NCBI GenBank assembly: GCA_944377405.1
Contig: CALWES010000001.1
Span: forward strand, 186,001 to 250,000
DNA length: 64,000 nucleotides
From: an uncultured Lachnospiraceae bacterium
GTDB lineage: Bacteria; Bacillota; Clostridia; Lachnospirales; Lachnospiraceae
Reading direction: 5' to 3'
The first letter of the stretch is position 1. Each line of letters opens with the position of its first letter. The notes under the pieces are model-generated. The model saw only the letters and a program-made list of their open reading frames with translations, was not told the DNA's origin and did no database searches. Positions 26,096 to 34,854 of the stretch are shown here, piece by piece. The position numbers and the translations under genes are program-made.

Positions 26096-27127
26096 TTACA
26101 GAAACTCTCTTAAGGCATGATAGTGTTTTCCCCGGAATCCCGTGGTGTCTTCTCCGTGATAAAGGGAGCTTATGATGGCTTCCTCCACCGCCTCCACACC
26201 GGCCTCGAAGATCCGGTCCAGATGGTCGTCGCAGAACATGCGGATGTCCAGGATGGTCTTTTCGTTATAATGGTGCAGCCTGTTTCCGGTGGAGAAGGAA
26301 ATGGCAATGTCTCCGCTGCCGTTTCCGCTGTAGGAGCCGACCCGGCCCAGGGCCAGGGCGGAACGTCTGGAAAGCCGGTTCAGCTGGCGCTCCGTAAGGG
26401 GTGCGTCCGTTCCGATGATCATGATGATGGAGCCCTTGTCCTTCTTTTCCGTCTGATCCAGCTTCTCCTTGATCCTGGCGCCGATGTGGTCTCCTCCGAT
26501 CACCAGGTTGCCCGGACTTCCGAAGTTTGACATGACGATGGCTCCCACCGTGTAGTCGTTGCCGTCTGCCTGGATGATCCTGGAGGCGGAACCGATGCCG
26601 CCCTTAAGTCCCAGGCACACCATTCCGGTACCGCCGCCCACGGCGCCCTCTTCAAAGTCCTCGGAGGCATTTTCTATGGCCTCCAGCACATGGGCTTCCT
26701 TCACATGAAGTCCCCGGATGTCATTGAGATTACCATCATTACACTCCGTAACCACACAGTTAACGGTACCGGTGCTGATGCCGATGTCCGGGTTATCCTT
26801 CAGCATGTATTTTACCAGGGCCTCCGCCGCCGTTCCAACGCTCAGGGTATTGGTCATAAGGATCGGGGTCTCAATGGTTCCCAGCTCCTGGATCTGTACC
26901 AGGCCCAGGCTCTTTCCAAAGCCATTGATCACGGCAGAGCCTGCCATGACCTTCTCCTGGAACAGATTGCCTCCATGGGGGAGCACTGCCGTAACTCCCG
27001 TATGGATATCTCCGGACTTCAGGGTGGCATGGCCCACCTTTACCCCTAGAATGTCCGTAATCAGATTTCTCTTTCCTGATGGCCATTTTGAATGCAGATC
27101 AAGTCCGCAGTCTTTTGGTAATCCCAT
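26096..27127 (-). CDS. P1 family peptidase (DmpA-like)
   Basis: 343 residues. Peptidase family S58/P1, which undergoes self-cleavage to expose an N-terminal Ser or Thr. N-terminal N-L-I-T-D-I-L-G-V-K-V-G-H and T-G-V-T-A-V-L-P-H-G-G match, and the conserved N-F-G-S-P-G-N-L segment near 200 is the likely self-cleavage/nucleophile area. Members hydrolyse D- or beta-aminopeptides and esters. Follows the M55 gene by 18 bases. Confidence 0.88.
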   Translation of the reverse strand: MGLPKDCGLDLHSKWPSGKRNLITDILGVKVGHATLKSGDIHTGVTAVLPHGGNLFQEKVMAGSAVINGFGKSLGLVQIQELGTIETPILMTNTLSVGTAAEALVKYMLKDNPDIGISTGTVNCVVTECNDGNLNDIRGLHVKEAHVLEAIENASEDFEEGAVGGGTGMVCLGLKGGIGSASRIIQADGNDYTVGAIVMSNFGSPGNLVIGGDHIGARIKEKLDQTEKKDKGSIIMIIGTDAPLTERQLNRLSRRSALALGRVGSYSGNGSGDIAISFSTGNRLHHYNEKTILDIRMFCDDHLDRIFEAGVEAVEEAIISSLYHGEDTTGFRGKHYHALREFL

Positions 27128-27145
27128 AGTATACTCTCCTCTTTT

Positions 27146-27946
27146 TTAAACCATAAAATGATAGGCTAAAAGCAGATCTTCCGCCTTGTCGGTCTCATAT
27201 TCCACCACACAGTCCCCGGTCCTTCTGGCCCCCGGGAAAAGGGCTGCGTTCCGGGCCTTCTCATGGCTCTTGAAGGTAAGCTCCATCTTAAACCGTTCCG
27301 GGATCTCCGGGCACCTGAAGCTTCCGGCTTCCACCGCTTCCCTTGCGGCCCTTTCGATCAGTTCGCAGGCTTCCTCCGGATGGAGGTTGAAGGTGGCTCC
27401 GCCGATCCCCTCCTTGACCGCCACGGTCCTGACACCGGGATAGGCTTCTTCCGCCTTCCTGCAGATCCCCTGATCCCCCGTTACAAGAGCCGGAGGCACC
27501 TTGCAGAGGCTTGCGGCAAGCACATTCAGGTCCAGCTCTCCCATGGGTTTACCGTTGAGCCTTGAAGCCTGCAGGATCCCATATTCCGTCGTGTGGGATA
27601 AGGGACTTGCGGCGCTTCCGGCTTCGGCATGGTAGCCGATGAAGAAGGCGCAGTCAAAGGGTCCCCTGTCGATCCCAAGCATCATCTCACAGGGAGCTGC
27701 TCCCCAGCCCCGGATGAGGCGGGTCCCTCTGGGCAGCTGATCCGGTTTCAGGTTCAGGGCCGTCTCATGGCCGTCCTTCACCACCACCTCATCTGCTCCT
27801 GCCCAAAGGGCCCCTCGGCAGGCTGCCGCCACTTCCCGGTTCATCTGCTCCCTGGCCTCTTCGTATCCGTCTTTTCCGCAGACAGTCTCATCCCAGGAGG
27901 TGACTCCTGTGATGCCCTCCATGTCCGCGCTGATATATACTCTCAT
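27146..27946 (-). CDS. M55 family metallopeptidase (D-aminopeptidase DppA-like)
   Basis: 266 residues from the ATG at 27946 (AAAGG upstream); a longer reading gives an unlikely extension. Metal ligands Asp8/Glu10 in S-A-D-M-E-G-I, then His in V-K-D-G-H-E, F-F-I-G-Y-H-A and P-L-S-H-T. DppA releases D-Ala from D-Ala-containing peptides. First of three genes with P1 peptidase and racemase. No peptide transporter is alongside. Confidence 0.9.
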   Translation of the reverse strand: MRVYISADMEGITGVTSWDETVCGKDGYEEAREQMNREVAAACRGALWAGADEVVVKDGHETALNLKPDQLPRGTRLIRGWGAAPCEMMLGIDRGPFDCAFFIGYHAEAGSAASPLSHTTEYGILQASRLNGKPMGELDLNVLAASLCKVPPALVTGDQGICRKAEEAYPGVRTVAVKEGIGGATFNLHPEEACELIERAAREAVEAGSFRCPEIPERFKMELTFKSHEKARNAALFPGARRTGDCVVEYETDKAEDLLLAYHFMV

Positions 27947-28022
27947 AGTAAAATGCCTTTCTGATCCAAGTACTGCTTTTCCGTTCAAAAGCATAATACT
28001 CTTATCCCTCCGGAAAATCAAC

Positions 28023-28056
28023 AAAAAGGCACACTTTCGTCCACGAAAGTATGCCT
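28023..28056 (-). terminator. Terminator of the cupin gene
   Basis: Minus-strand stem AGGCATACTTTCG / CGAAAGTGTGCCT (one G-T pair) followed by TTTTTG. It separates the cupin gene from the M55 operon. Confidence 0.88.
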
Positions 28057-28084
28057 CAGATCTGTTTTTATCGCCAGCAGAATC

Positions 28085-28735
28085 TTATTCCAGGACCAGC
28101 AAAAGGGACATTTTGAATCTGCTGATAGCCTTTACACTGTGAAGACCGTTCTTTGCAAAGCGGATGCTTTCTCCGGCCCGGATATGTACCGCTTCGCCTT
28201 CATAATCGACCAGTGCTTCTCCCTCCAAAGCCGTCAGAAGTGCTTCTCCCGGTGCTCTGTGGGGATCCAGCCCCGTCCCTTCATCAAAAGCCATCAGGAC
28301 ATACTTCAGGCTTTTATTCCTTACGATGTCCAGATTTACGATGCTTCCCTCCTCATATGGAAGGAGTTCCTTTAATTCCACTGCTTCTCCTGCTTTGATA
28401 AAGTTATTCATGATATTCTCCTTTTCTGTTAAAACGATTTCCGTATAGATCAGTCCCGATTCCGTTTTCAGTCCGCAAAGCATTTCTCCGGGTATCAGAA
28501 GGAGACGGCCCTGGCACAGGTTTTCCTCCCTTTTTTCCTTTCCAAGGATAACCGCGCCTTTCCCCCATTCTCCCAGAAGCAGCCGGGGCTGATCATAGCT
28601 TTCCTGGCTGATGTCAGTATCCTGCCCAAGAGAAAACCAGGTGACGGATGTTCCTTTCCACGGTCCCGCCTTTCTGGAAATAGTAAATCCAGGCCGGAGA
28701 GAAATTTTATCCCGTATCCTGAATATCTCCTGCAT
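28085..28735 (-). CDS. Double-cupin protein
   Basis: 216 residues. Two beta-barrel halves; the second (about 110-216) is clear with D-P-H-R-A-P-G-E-A-L-L-T and G-E-A-V-H-I-R-A-G-E-S-I-R. The histidine-rich metal site is reduced in this half. No enzyme motif, so a sensing or scaffold role or small-molecule binding is possible. Single gene with its own terminator. Function unknown. Confidence 0.75.
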   Translation of the reverse strand: MQEIFRIRDKISLRPGFTISRKAGPWKGTSVTWFSLGQDTDISQESYDQPRLLLGEWGKGAVILGKEKREENLCQGRLLLIPGEMLCGLKTESGLIYTEIVLTEKENIMNNFIKAGEAVELKELLPYEEGSIVNLDIVRNKSLKYVLMAFDEGTGLDPHRAPGEALLTALEGEALVDYEGEAVHIRAGESIRFAKNGLHSVKAISRFKMSLLLVLE

Positions 28736-28871
28736 CTCAGACTTCTCCTTTTACATTTCTTTTATGGAAATATCATACATGAAATTTTTCTTTCTGTCTG
28801 TTGTCACAACAACTTTTTAAAAAATATGATATACTTTAATCAGATTTTTTATTAAAAGGAGGATCTTCGAA

Positions 28872-29432
28872 ATGAGAAAAAGCTTTGGCCCAAAGCCCCT
28901 TCTGTACCCCATGCCCGTCCTGATCATCGCCACCTACGGAGAAGACGGGACCCCTGACGCCATGAACGCTGCCTGGGGCGGCATCGCAGATACCACCAGG
29001 ATCTCCATCTGCCTGAGCGCCGGGCACAAGACCACCAAAAACATCCTGAAGCGCAAGGCCTTTACCGTAAGCATGGCTGACGCTGCCCATGTGACGGAGG
29101 CGGACTATCTGGGGATCGTTTCCGGAAATGATGTGCCGGATAAACTGGCCCATGCGGGGCTTCATACCACAAAAAGCCAGGTGGTGGATGCGCCCCTGAT
29201 CGACGAGCTTCCCATGGCCCTGGAATGCGAGCTCATCAGCTACGACGAGGAAAACGGTCTCCTTCTGGGAGAGATCAGAAACGTCTCTGCAGATGAAAGC
29301 ATCCTGAACGCAGAGGGAAAGATCGACGTCATGAAGCTCCGGCCCATTACCTTCGATTCCTCCTGCAACGCTTACCACGTGATCGGGGAGAAGGTGGGAA
29401 ATGCCTTCAGCGACGGAGCAAAGCTTAAATAA
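28872..29432 (+). CDS. Flavin reductase family / FMN-binding split-barrel protein
   Basis: 186 residues. N-terminal Y-P-M-P-V-L-I-I-A-T-Y-G and D-A-M-N-A-A-W-G-G are typical of the flavin reductase-like (FMN-binding split barrel) family. A-S-A-G-H-K-T-T-K-N-I-type phosphate-binding stretch follows. AGGAGG SD 9 bases before ATG. Transcribed from an A/T-rich region with a TATACT -10-like element near 28831. Ends before a bidirectional terminator. Probable flavoprotein reductase; partner unknown. Confidence 0.85.
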   Translation: MRKSFGPKPLLYPMPVLIIATYGEDGTPDAMNAAWGGIADTTRISICLSAGHKTTKNILKRKAFTVSMADAAHVTEADYLGIVSGNDVPDKLAHAGLHTTKSQVVDAPLIDELPMALECELISYDEENGLLLGEIRNVSADESILNAEGKIDVMKLRPITFDSSCNAYHVIGEKVGNAFSDGAKLK

Positions 29433-29451
29433 AAGTCTTAAAATCCCTTAC

Positions 29452-29487
29452 AAAAAAGTCATCTGCCCATGTGACAGATGACTTTTT
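29452..29487. terminator. Bidirectional terminator
   Basis: AGTCATCTG / CAGATGACT stem flanked by six A and five T, so it can work for both the plus flavin-reductase gene and the minus purC gene. Confidence 0.88.
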
Positions 29488-29515
29488 GATTGCTTTTCTT
29501 CAGTTTCCAACCAGA

Positions 29516-30379
29516 TTACTGCAGCTTCTTTCCTGTGATCATCTCATAGCACTGCATGTATTTGTCGATGACCTTCTCTACCACATCCTCCGGAAGCGTC
29601 CAGTTGTTGTCCGGATTTGCCTTCAGCCAATCCCTTGCATACTGCTTGTCAAAGGAGGGCTGGCTGTGACCCGGCTCATAGGTATCGGCTGCCCAGAAAC
29701 GGGAGCTGTCCGGAGTCAGCATCTCGTCTGCAAGGACGATGTTGCCTTCCTCGTCGAGGCCAAACTCAAACTTGGTGTCCGCAATGATGATACCGCGGCT
29801 TCTCGCATAATCAGCACACTTCGTGTAAAGAGCGATGGTGTAGTCCCGAAGCTTGGAGGCATACTTCTCTCCCTTTCCGGGATAGTATTTCTCCAGGTGA
29901 GCGATGCTCTGCTCGTAGGAGATGTTCTCGTCGTGTTCTCCAAGGTCAGCCTTGGTTGACGGCGTATAGATGGGCTCCGGCAGCTTATCGGACTCTCTCA
30001 GGCCCTCCGGCAGCTTGATGCCGCAGACGGTACCGTTTTCCTGATAGCTTGCCCAGCCGCTTCCGGTGATATAGCCTCTGACAATGCACTCCAGGGGAAG
30101 CATGTTCAGCTTCTTGCACATCATGCTGTTTCCGTCAAATTCCGGCTTCTGGAAGAACTCCGGCATATCCTTAACGTCTGTAGAGATCATGTGATTCGGA
30201 AGGATGTCCTTTGTCATGTCGAACCAGAACTTGGACATCTGGGTCAGAACAGTGCCCTTCTTGGTCACCACATTGTTCAGGATCACATCAAAACAGCTGA
30301 TACGATCCGTTGCAACCATGATCAGGTTGTCTCCGTTATCATAGATCTCACGTACTTTTCCCTCTTTGATTGGTTTCAT
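29516..30379 (-). CDS. purC: Phosphoribosylaminoimidazole-succinocarboxamide synthase (SAICAR synthase)
   Basis: 287 residues from the ATG at 30379, 6 bases after GAGGTG; a GTG 9 bases earlier would lie inside the SD. Purine biosynthesis step 8. K-E-G-K-V-R-E-I-Y, T-D-R-I-S-C-F-D, E-C-I-V-R-G-Y-I-T-G-S-G-W and D-T-K-F-E-F-G are diagnostic. It stands apart from other purine genes in this window. Confidence 0.96.
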   Translation of the reverse strand: MKPIKEGKVREIYDNGDNLIMVATDRISCFDVILNNVVTKKGTVLTQMSKFWFDMTKDILPNHMISTDVKDMPEFFQKPEFDGNSMMCKKLNMLPLECIVRGYITGSGWASYQENGTVCGIKLPEGLRESDKLPEPIYTPSTKADLGEHDENISYEQSIAHLEKYYPGKGEKYASKLRDYTIALYTKCADYARSRGIIIADTKFEFGLDEEGNIVLADEMLTPDSSRFWAADTYEPGHSQPSFDKQYARDWLKANPDNNWTLPEDVVEKVIDKYMQCYEMITGKKLQ

Positions 30380-30408
30380 CCCACACACCTCGTTTTAATA
30401 GATTTAAC

Positions 30409-30437
30409 GAAAGAATTTTTAACATTCCTATTCTTTC
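30409..30437 (-). repeat. Inverted repeat upstream of purC
   Basis: 8-base arms GAAAGAAT / ATTCTTTC separated by 13 bases, about 30 bases before the purC start. It could be an operator; no known purine box was recognised. Confidence 0.4.
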
Positions 30438-30493
30438 ACAAATTCCTCCAATAATCAAGAGGATTTTGGAAAAACAGGGCTCTTATCGGGCTG

Positions 30494-31003
30494 TCAACGG
30501 TGCACCACGTAGCGGTAGTGGGGCATATCCACGCCCTTATAATGCTTGACTGCCATATCGGTCTTTGTCATCCCGTTTCTCATGGCCACCCTCTGGGAGG
30601 CAAGATTGCTGTCCCTGATAATGGAGCAGACCTCTTCTGCCTCAAGGACCTCAAAGGCGTATCTTTTACATGCCATGGCTGCCTCAGTGGCATAGCCCCT
30701 GTGCCAATGGGCCCGTTCGAAGAGATAACCGATCTCCAGGACCTCTCCGTCCTTCCAGGGCTGCATGGTAAGACCGCACTGGCCGATGAACTCACCGGTC
30801 TCCTTCAGGATAACTGCCCACAGGCCGAAGTTCCATTTCTGATAACGGGCGATCTGCCTGTGGAGCCATTCCCGCACCTCTTCGTCGCTGAAGGCTCCCT
30901 CATATGCGTACATAGCTTCTTCGTCCTGCAGAGTCCTGCAAAGTGCCTGAAAGTCAGACTCCTCAAGCTCCCGCAGATACAGCCGTTCTGTCTCCAGTAT
31001 CAT
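30494..31003 (-). CDS. GNAT family N-acetyltransferase (RimJ/RimL-like)
   Basis: 169 residues. Starts M-I-L-E-T-E-R-L-Y-L-R-E, typical of RimJ/RimL-type acetyltransferases; acetyl-CoA-binding signature around E-A-A-M-A-C-K-R-Y-A-F and the C-terminal S-N-L-A-S-Q-R-V-A-M-R-N-G. Substrate not predictable. Its ATG overlaps the YolD-like stop by 4 bases, so it is the last gene of a chain from the Y-family polymerase. Confidence 0.88.
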   Translation of the reverse strand: MILETERLYLRELEESDFQALCRTLQDEEAMYAYEGAFSDEEVREWLHRQIARYQKWNFGLWAVILKETGEFIGQCGLTMQPWKDGEVLEIGYLFERAHWHRGYATEAAMACKRYAFEVLEAEEVCSIIRDSNLASQRVAMRNGMTKTDMAVKHYKGVDMPHYRYVVHR

Positions 31004-31434
31004 ATCTCCTCCACCTCCGGTATATGGATATCCACCACGTCATCCATCCGGATCCGGGTGCCGTCGCAAAACTTAAGCTCCCGCTCATATCCGTAGATCC
31101 TGACAAGCGCTCCTGTCTTAACCGCATAGGAGCCCCCGGCCTTTCTCCCATCCGGCAGGAAATAGGTGACGGTGATCTCCGGATGCCGGTCTATGATGGC
31201 TGAAAGATACTGCTGCTTCCGGTCAAGAATCAGGAGGTCGTCCTCACAGAGCTCCTGCCTGGCGGAAGTAAAGCGGTTGCTCTCATTTATGACAGCATCA
31301 TAGCCCGTAAGTGCCGCAAAGGGGGAAAACTGTCCTGCCCGGTCGTGCATGGACATCTGGGGCCTGGTCCTTGAGACGTAATGGGGGTGATGGATGATGT
31401 CTGCGTATTTTTCTTTTGCGGATGCTCCACTCAT
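31000..31434 (-). CDS. YolD-like protein
   Basis: 144 residues. The conserved core has H-H-P-H-Y-V-S ... M-S-M-H-D-R-A-G-Q-F-S-P-F-A-A-L-T-G-Y-D, a YolD hallmark. YolD-like proteins accompany UvrX/DinB-type polymerases, where they are thought to support or regulate lesion bypass. Overlaps the polymerase gene and the GNAT gene by 4 bases each. Confidence 0.87.
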   Translation of the reverse strand: MSGASAKEKYADIIHHPHYVSRTRPQMSMHDRAGQFSPFAALTGYDAVINESNRFTSARQELCEDDLLILDRKQQYLSAIIDRHPEITVTYFLPDGRKAGGSYAVKTGALVRIYGYERELKFCDGTRIRMDDVVDIHIPEVEEI

Positions 31435-32942
31435 GCCTTATGTCCTCCGATCTGGACGTTACGCTCCCTTTGTGTGGCCCCTTCCCCGAAGTTCATGCCC
31501 TTCAGGATGGCATTTTTTCCAAACTTTTTCTTGATGGCGATCTCCGCCTCCTGGGCCCGTCTCTCCTTCCGGAGCTTCTCCTCCTCAGCTTTCTTCTGAG
31601 CTTCCAGGGCCGCATAGTCGGTGAAAAGGTCCAGCTGCTCCGTCCTTCCTTCCGAAAGCTTCCTGGCCTCAGCTTCCCCGATCACCCGTTCCGCCGTAAT
31701 GTTCAGGCGTCTTACCAGGAGGTGCTTATCCACCACCCGGTCAAAAAGCTCTGCTGCCCCCTCCCGGATCAGCTTTGAGGAAGAGGTGTACTGCTTCAGA
31801 TGATAGGTACCGTGGGCATGCTTAGGGATCTCCCTGCCATAACGGTCCTTTACCACCTCTCCTTTATAGGCCTTCCTCCTGTCAGGGTCTGTCAGATTCT
31901 CAATGTCATAGCCCACCGTGATCACGATCTGGTCCGTTACAAGGCCCTTCTCCACCAGGTCCAGGGCGAGCATGTCCGCCATCTCCCGAAGCACGAGCCT
32001 GGCCTTCCCGGCTTCATAGGGTTCCTGCAGCACCTGGCTTGGGCCTATGCTGTTGTTATCCGGCTTATAGGCCTTGATGTCCGATATAAGGCAGGGCTCC
32101 CAGCCCCAGGCATGGTCTATGAGGAGCTCCGCATTCTTTCCGAAGAGCCGGTAGAGCAGGTCCTCATCCTGTTCCGACTTCCGGGCCACATCACCCATGG
32201 TATACATGCCGTAGCTCTCCAGCTTCCTGGCATAGCCCTTCCCCACTCTCCAGAAGTCCGTAAGGGGCCGGTGATTCCAGAGCTTCTCCCGGTAGCTTTC
32301 CTCATCCAGTTCAGCGATACGCACACCGTTCTCATCAGCAGGGATATGCTTTGCCACGATATCCATGGCCACCTTGCAGAGGTACAGGTTGCTGCCTATG
32401 CCGGCCGTAGCCGTGATGCCGGTCTCCGAAAGCACCTCCAGGATGATCTTCATGGCAAGCTCGTGGGGAGACAATTCGTAGGTATTCAGATAGTCCGTCA
32501 CATCCATGAATACCTCGTCGATGGAATAGACGATGATGTCCTCCGGAGCAATATACCGAAGATATATCTCATAGATCCGCTTGCTGTAGGCCATGTAGTA
32601 GGCCATGCGGGGCTTTGCGATGATGAAGTCCGCCTTAAGCCCCGGATCTGCCACAAGCTCCGAATAGAAAAAAGAAGAACCGCTGAACCTGCGCCCGGGG
32701 GCCTTTGACAGCCGCTCTGCATTCGCCACTCTCATCTGCTGCCTCACCTCGAACAGCCTGGGCCGCCCGGGGATGCCAAAGCTCTTTAAGGCCGGTGACA
32801 CCGCAAGGCATATGGTCTTATCGGTCCTGGACTCATCGGCCACGCAAAGACAGGTGTCGAGAGGGTCATATCCCAGCTCCCGACACTCAACTGAGGCGTA
32901 AAAGCTCTTTAAGTCTATGGCGATGTAGCTTCTGTTGTCCAA
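31431..32942 (-). CDS. Y-family DNA polymerase (UmuC/UvrX-like)
   Basis: 503 residues. Lesion-bypass polymerase. The catalytic Asp in A-I-D-L-K-S-F-Y-A-S-V-E-C (about 9) and the S-I-D-E-V-F-M-D-V motif are intact; the helix-hairpin-helix region and little finger follow, with V-T-V-G-Y-D-I-E near the end. No SOS box was recognised in the short upstream gap. Starts 40 bases after the 571-aa gene's stop and leads the YolD/GNAT chain. Base composition resembles the host rather than the AT-rich RM genes. Confidence 0.93.
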   Translation of the reverse strand: MDNRSYIAIDLKSFYASVECRELGYDPLDTCLCVADESRTDKTICLAVSPALKSFGIPGRPRLFEVRQQMRVANAERLSKAPGRRFSGSSFFYSELVADPGLKADFIIAKPRMAYYMAYSKRIYEIYLRYIAPEDIIVYSIDEVFMDVTDYLNTYELSPHELAMKIILEVLSETGITATAGIGSNLYLCKVAMDIVAKHIPADENGVRIAELDEESYREKLWNHRPLTDFWRVGKGYARKLESYGMYTMGDVARKSEQDEDLLYRLFGKNAELLIDHAWGWEPCLISDIKAYKPDNNSIGPSQVLQEPYEAGKARLVLREMADMLALDLVEKGLVTDQIVITVGYDIENLTDPDRRKAYKGEVVKDRYGREIPKHAHGTYHLKQYTSSSKLIREGAAELFDRVVDKHLLVRRLNITAERVIGEAEARKLSEGRTEQLDLFTDYAALEAQKKAEEEKLRKERRAQEAEIAIKKKFGKNAILKGMNFGEGATQRERNVQIGGHKA

Positions 32943-32982
32943 TGGATCCCTCCGTTAATCCGGATCTTCACGCCGGCAATTA

Positions 32983-34698
32983 TTAATCATTCAGCACAAT
33001 ATCATAGTCCCGGTTGCTATCCCAGAATCGTACATGTGCCACACCTTTTCTTGCAGCCATGCTGTCTTCGTGATCTCTTTCATAGTCCTCTATAAGTTTT
33101 TCTTTTGAAATAATCTCAGACGCCTCACGAAGAGAAGAACTTGTCCAGTTTCCATTAACTTCGACTACTACTGCACAAAGTTCATTTTTAATTATCCGAT
33201 CTGCCTCCTTGATCATTTCAGAGAAATCATACTCATATGCAGGGTAATGAAAATGCCAATTCGCAAAGTATAGCGTAAATTCCCCTGCCATTTCAATTTC
33301 CATATTCCTATCACATTCCGGATTCTTTACCATAACAGCATAAGCATCCTCTTCCAGATAATCATAATCTTTATCTTTACAGGTATGAATTTCTGGATCT
33401 AATTTTGAGAAGTGTTCTATAAGAAAATCCTTTTTCTCCCACGGATTTTCTATTTCATCATAATAACCTTCCGGAACCTCTTCTTTATCTGACTGATACG
33501 GGTCTGTCTTATCATCCTTTGCAGAATCAATATCATCAAGTTCGATCTCATCAGGATCAAATTTGCCGATAATATGTTTTGCCTTGTCAACCGGGAATGG
33601 AGCCTTGTCTTCTGTATAATAATTTATGGATTCAATCGTCACAACTGTCTTATGATTATCTGCACCGGCAGGAACAACGACAAGATCTCCGACACAGAAC
33701 TCGTCTGTGTCAGCAATATAGCAATATGTCTTCCCGCCTTCTTCAAAGCTTACATCACAGAAGATGATCTCTCCTTCCCTGCGTAGCACTTTTCCAAAGC
33801 ATCTTTCAGAGAACATTTCCCCCGGGAAACCATAAAATTTTATGAAGTCCCGTAACGTTTCCATGAACTCAGGCCACGCTGAGGGAAGGCCATCCTTATC
33901 ATATGTACCCGAAATGGATCTCTCTATCCCGTGCTTTGTAAGGATCTTAATAGTGTAAGTTCTTGTTTCCATCGGATCAGTAATGACATCAGACGGGTTG
34001 CCCTTCACATCATCCAGCATTTCCAGGTGGATGTTATCGAGGAGATTTTCAACTCCATCCTGAACATAATACGTATGCGTAACTATACAGCCCTCGCCTA
34101 TCCGATTCCTGATCTCCAGCCTCTCTGACTTACGGTCGATCACTACTGTGTCTTTATAATCCCATGTTACAAAATCCCATTTAGCATCTTTGGGTTTCTT
34201 CCCGGGTTTGATTTTCGTCACACGATTGTAGACTACTTCCACCCTTTTGATCCTGTCGGGATTTCCGTCAAAAACGAATAGGCCATTCCTTCCGATGCTT
34301 TCTCTGATAATGTCTGAAATATTTTCGTCTTCGACATAGTTATGATCAGTTTCAACAAGTGGTCCAAAAAATGTGTCAGTACCACCATTATCATTAGAGA
34401 CTGTCATTTCCCAGCTTCCTACATCGGTCGCTGTAACTTCTTCATAATCTTGGTAAAAGCGCCGAATAATTGCATCAAATATTATATCCGCTTTATCCCT
34501 GCCTATCGATAACCTCTCATGGCTGATGAGTTTGTTTTCACCATCACCGTAGGCATATCTGAAAATACTGACATGCCCGTCTTTAGCTATTGACAGCTTC
34601 TGCTCGATCTCGTCCTCCGGCTGAGAGCAAGGTCCGTAACAGATATTATTTGACGTAATCTGTATTTTTGTTATTGTAGGCTTTCTCTCATCGTTCAT
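32983..34698 (-). CDS. 571-aa protein Y, uncharacterised, last gene of the RM operon
   Basis: Not recognised as a known family. Acidic, no signal peptide or membrane segment. Three parts: an N-terminal half (1-290); a compact beta-rich part around 320-390 (C-Y-I-A-D-T-D-E-F then G-D-L-V-V-V-P-A-G) resembling small beta-barrel DNA-binding modules in other clostridial proteins (weak); and a C-terminal globular part (about 450-571) with G-E-F-T-L-Y-F-A-N-W-H-F-H-Y. No catalytic motif is assigned. Its start overlaps the rhh gene by 4 bases, placing it firmly in the RM operon. AT-rich. Confidence 0.72.
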   Translation of the reverse strand: MNDERKPTITKIQITSNNICYGPCSQPEDEIEQKLSIAKDGHVSIFRYAYGDGENKLISHERLSIGRDKADIIFDAIIRRFYQDYEEVTATDVGSWEMTVSNDNGGTDTFFGPLVETDHNYVEDENISDIIRESIGRNGLFVFDGNPDRIKRVEVVYNRVTKIKPGKKPKDAKWDFVTWDYKDTVVIDRKSERLEIRNRIGEGCIVTHTYYVQDGVENLLDNIHLEMLDDVKGNPSDVITDPMETRTYTIKILTKHGIERSISGTYDKDGLPSAWPEFMETLRDFIKFYGFPGEMFSERCFGKVLRREGEIIFCDVSFEEGGKTYCYIADTDEFCVGDLVVVPAGADNHKTVVTIESINYYTEDKAPFPVDKAKHIIGKFDPDEIELDDIDSAKDDKTDPYQSDKEEVPEGYYDEIENPWEKKDFLIEHFSKLDPEIHTCKDKDYDYLEEDAYAVMVKNPECDRNMEIEMAGEFTLYFANWHFHYPAYEYDFSEMIKEADRIIKNELCAVVVEVNGNWTSSSLREASEIISKEKLIEDYERDHEDSMAARKGVAHVRFWDSNRDYDIVLND

Positions 34699-34853
34699 TT
34701 TTTATCTATTTCTTCAAAATACTGCTTAAGGATACGTTCCAAGGCTCTAGTGATTGTCTGACCCTTATCATCGGCATAAGTCTTTAGACGTTCACACAGT
34801 TCTCTGTCAAGATAACAGTTCAAGTGCTGTCCGTCTTTCTTTGCTCTTGCCAT
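34695..34853 (-). CDS. Ribbon-helix-helix-like small protein (rhh)
   Basis: 52 residues from the ATG at 34853, with GGAGG 6 bases upstream; the longer reading is not needed. Basic head A-R-A-K-K-D-G-Q-H-L-N, then L-N-C-Y-L-D-R-E-L-C-E-R-L-K-T-Y-A and G-Q-T-I-T-R-A-L-E-R-I-L, the beta-strand plus two-helix pattern of CopG/Arc-type DNA-binding proteins or antitoxins. Its start is one base after the hsdR stop and its end overlaps the 571-aa gene by 4 bases. It could be the autorepressor acting at 41740-41758 (inference). Confidence 0.8.
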   Translation of the reverse strand: MARAKKDGQHLNCYLDRELCERLKTYADDKGQTITRALERILKQYFEEIDKK

Positions 34854-34854
34854 A

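Noticed and set aside
30409..30437. Purine-repressor box at purC
   Set aside because: The repeat does not match the known PurBox; kept only as an unnamed inverted repeat.
34695..34853. rhh protein as antitoxin of a toxin-antitoxin pair
   Set aside because: The adjacent 571-aa gene does not look like any known small toxin; autorepressor of the RM operon seems more likely.
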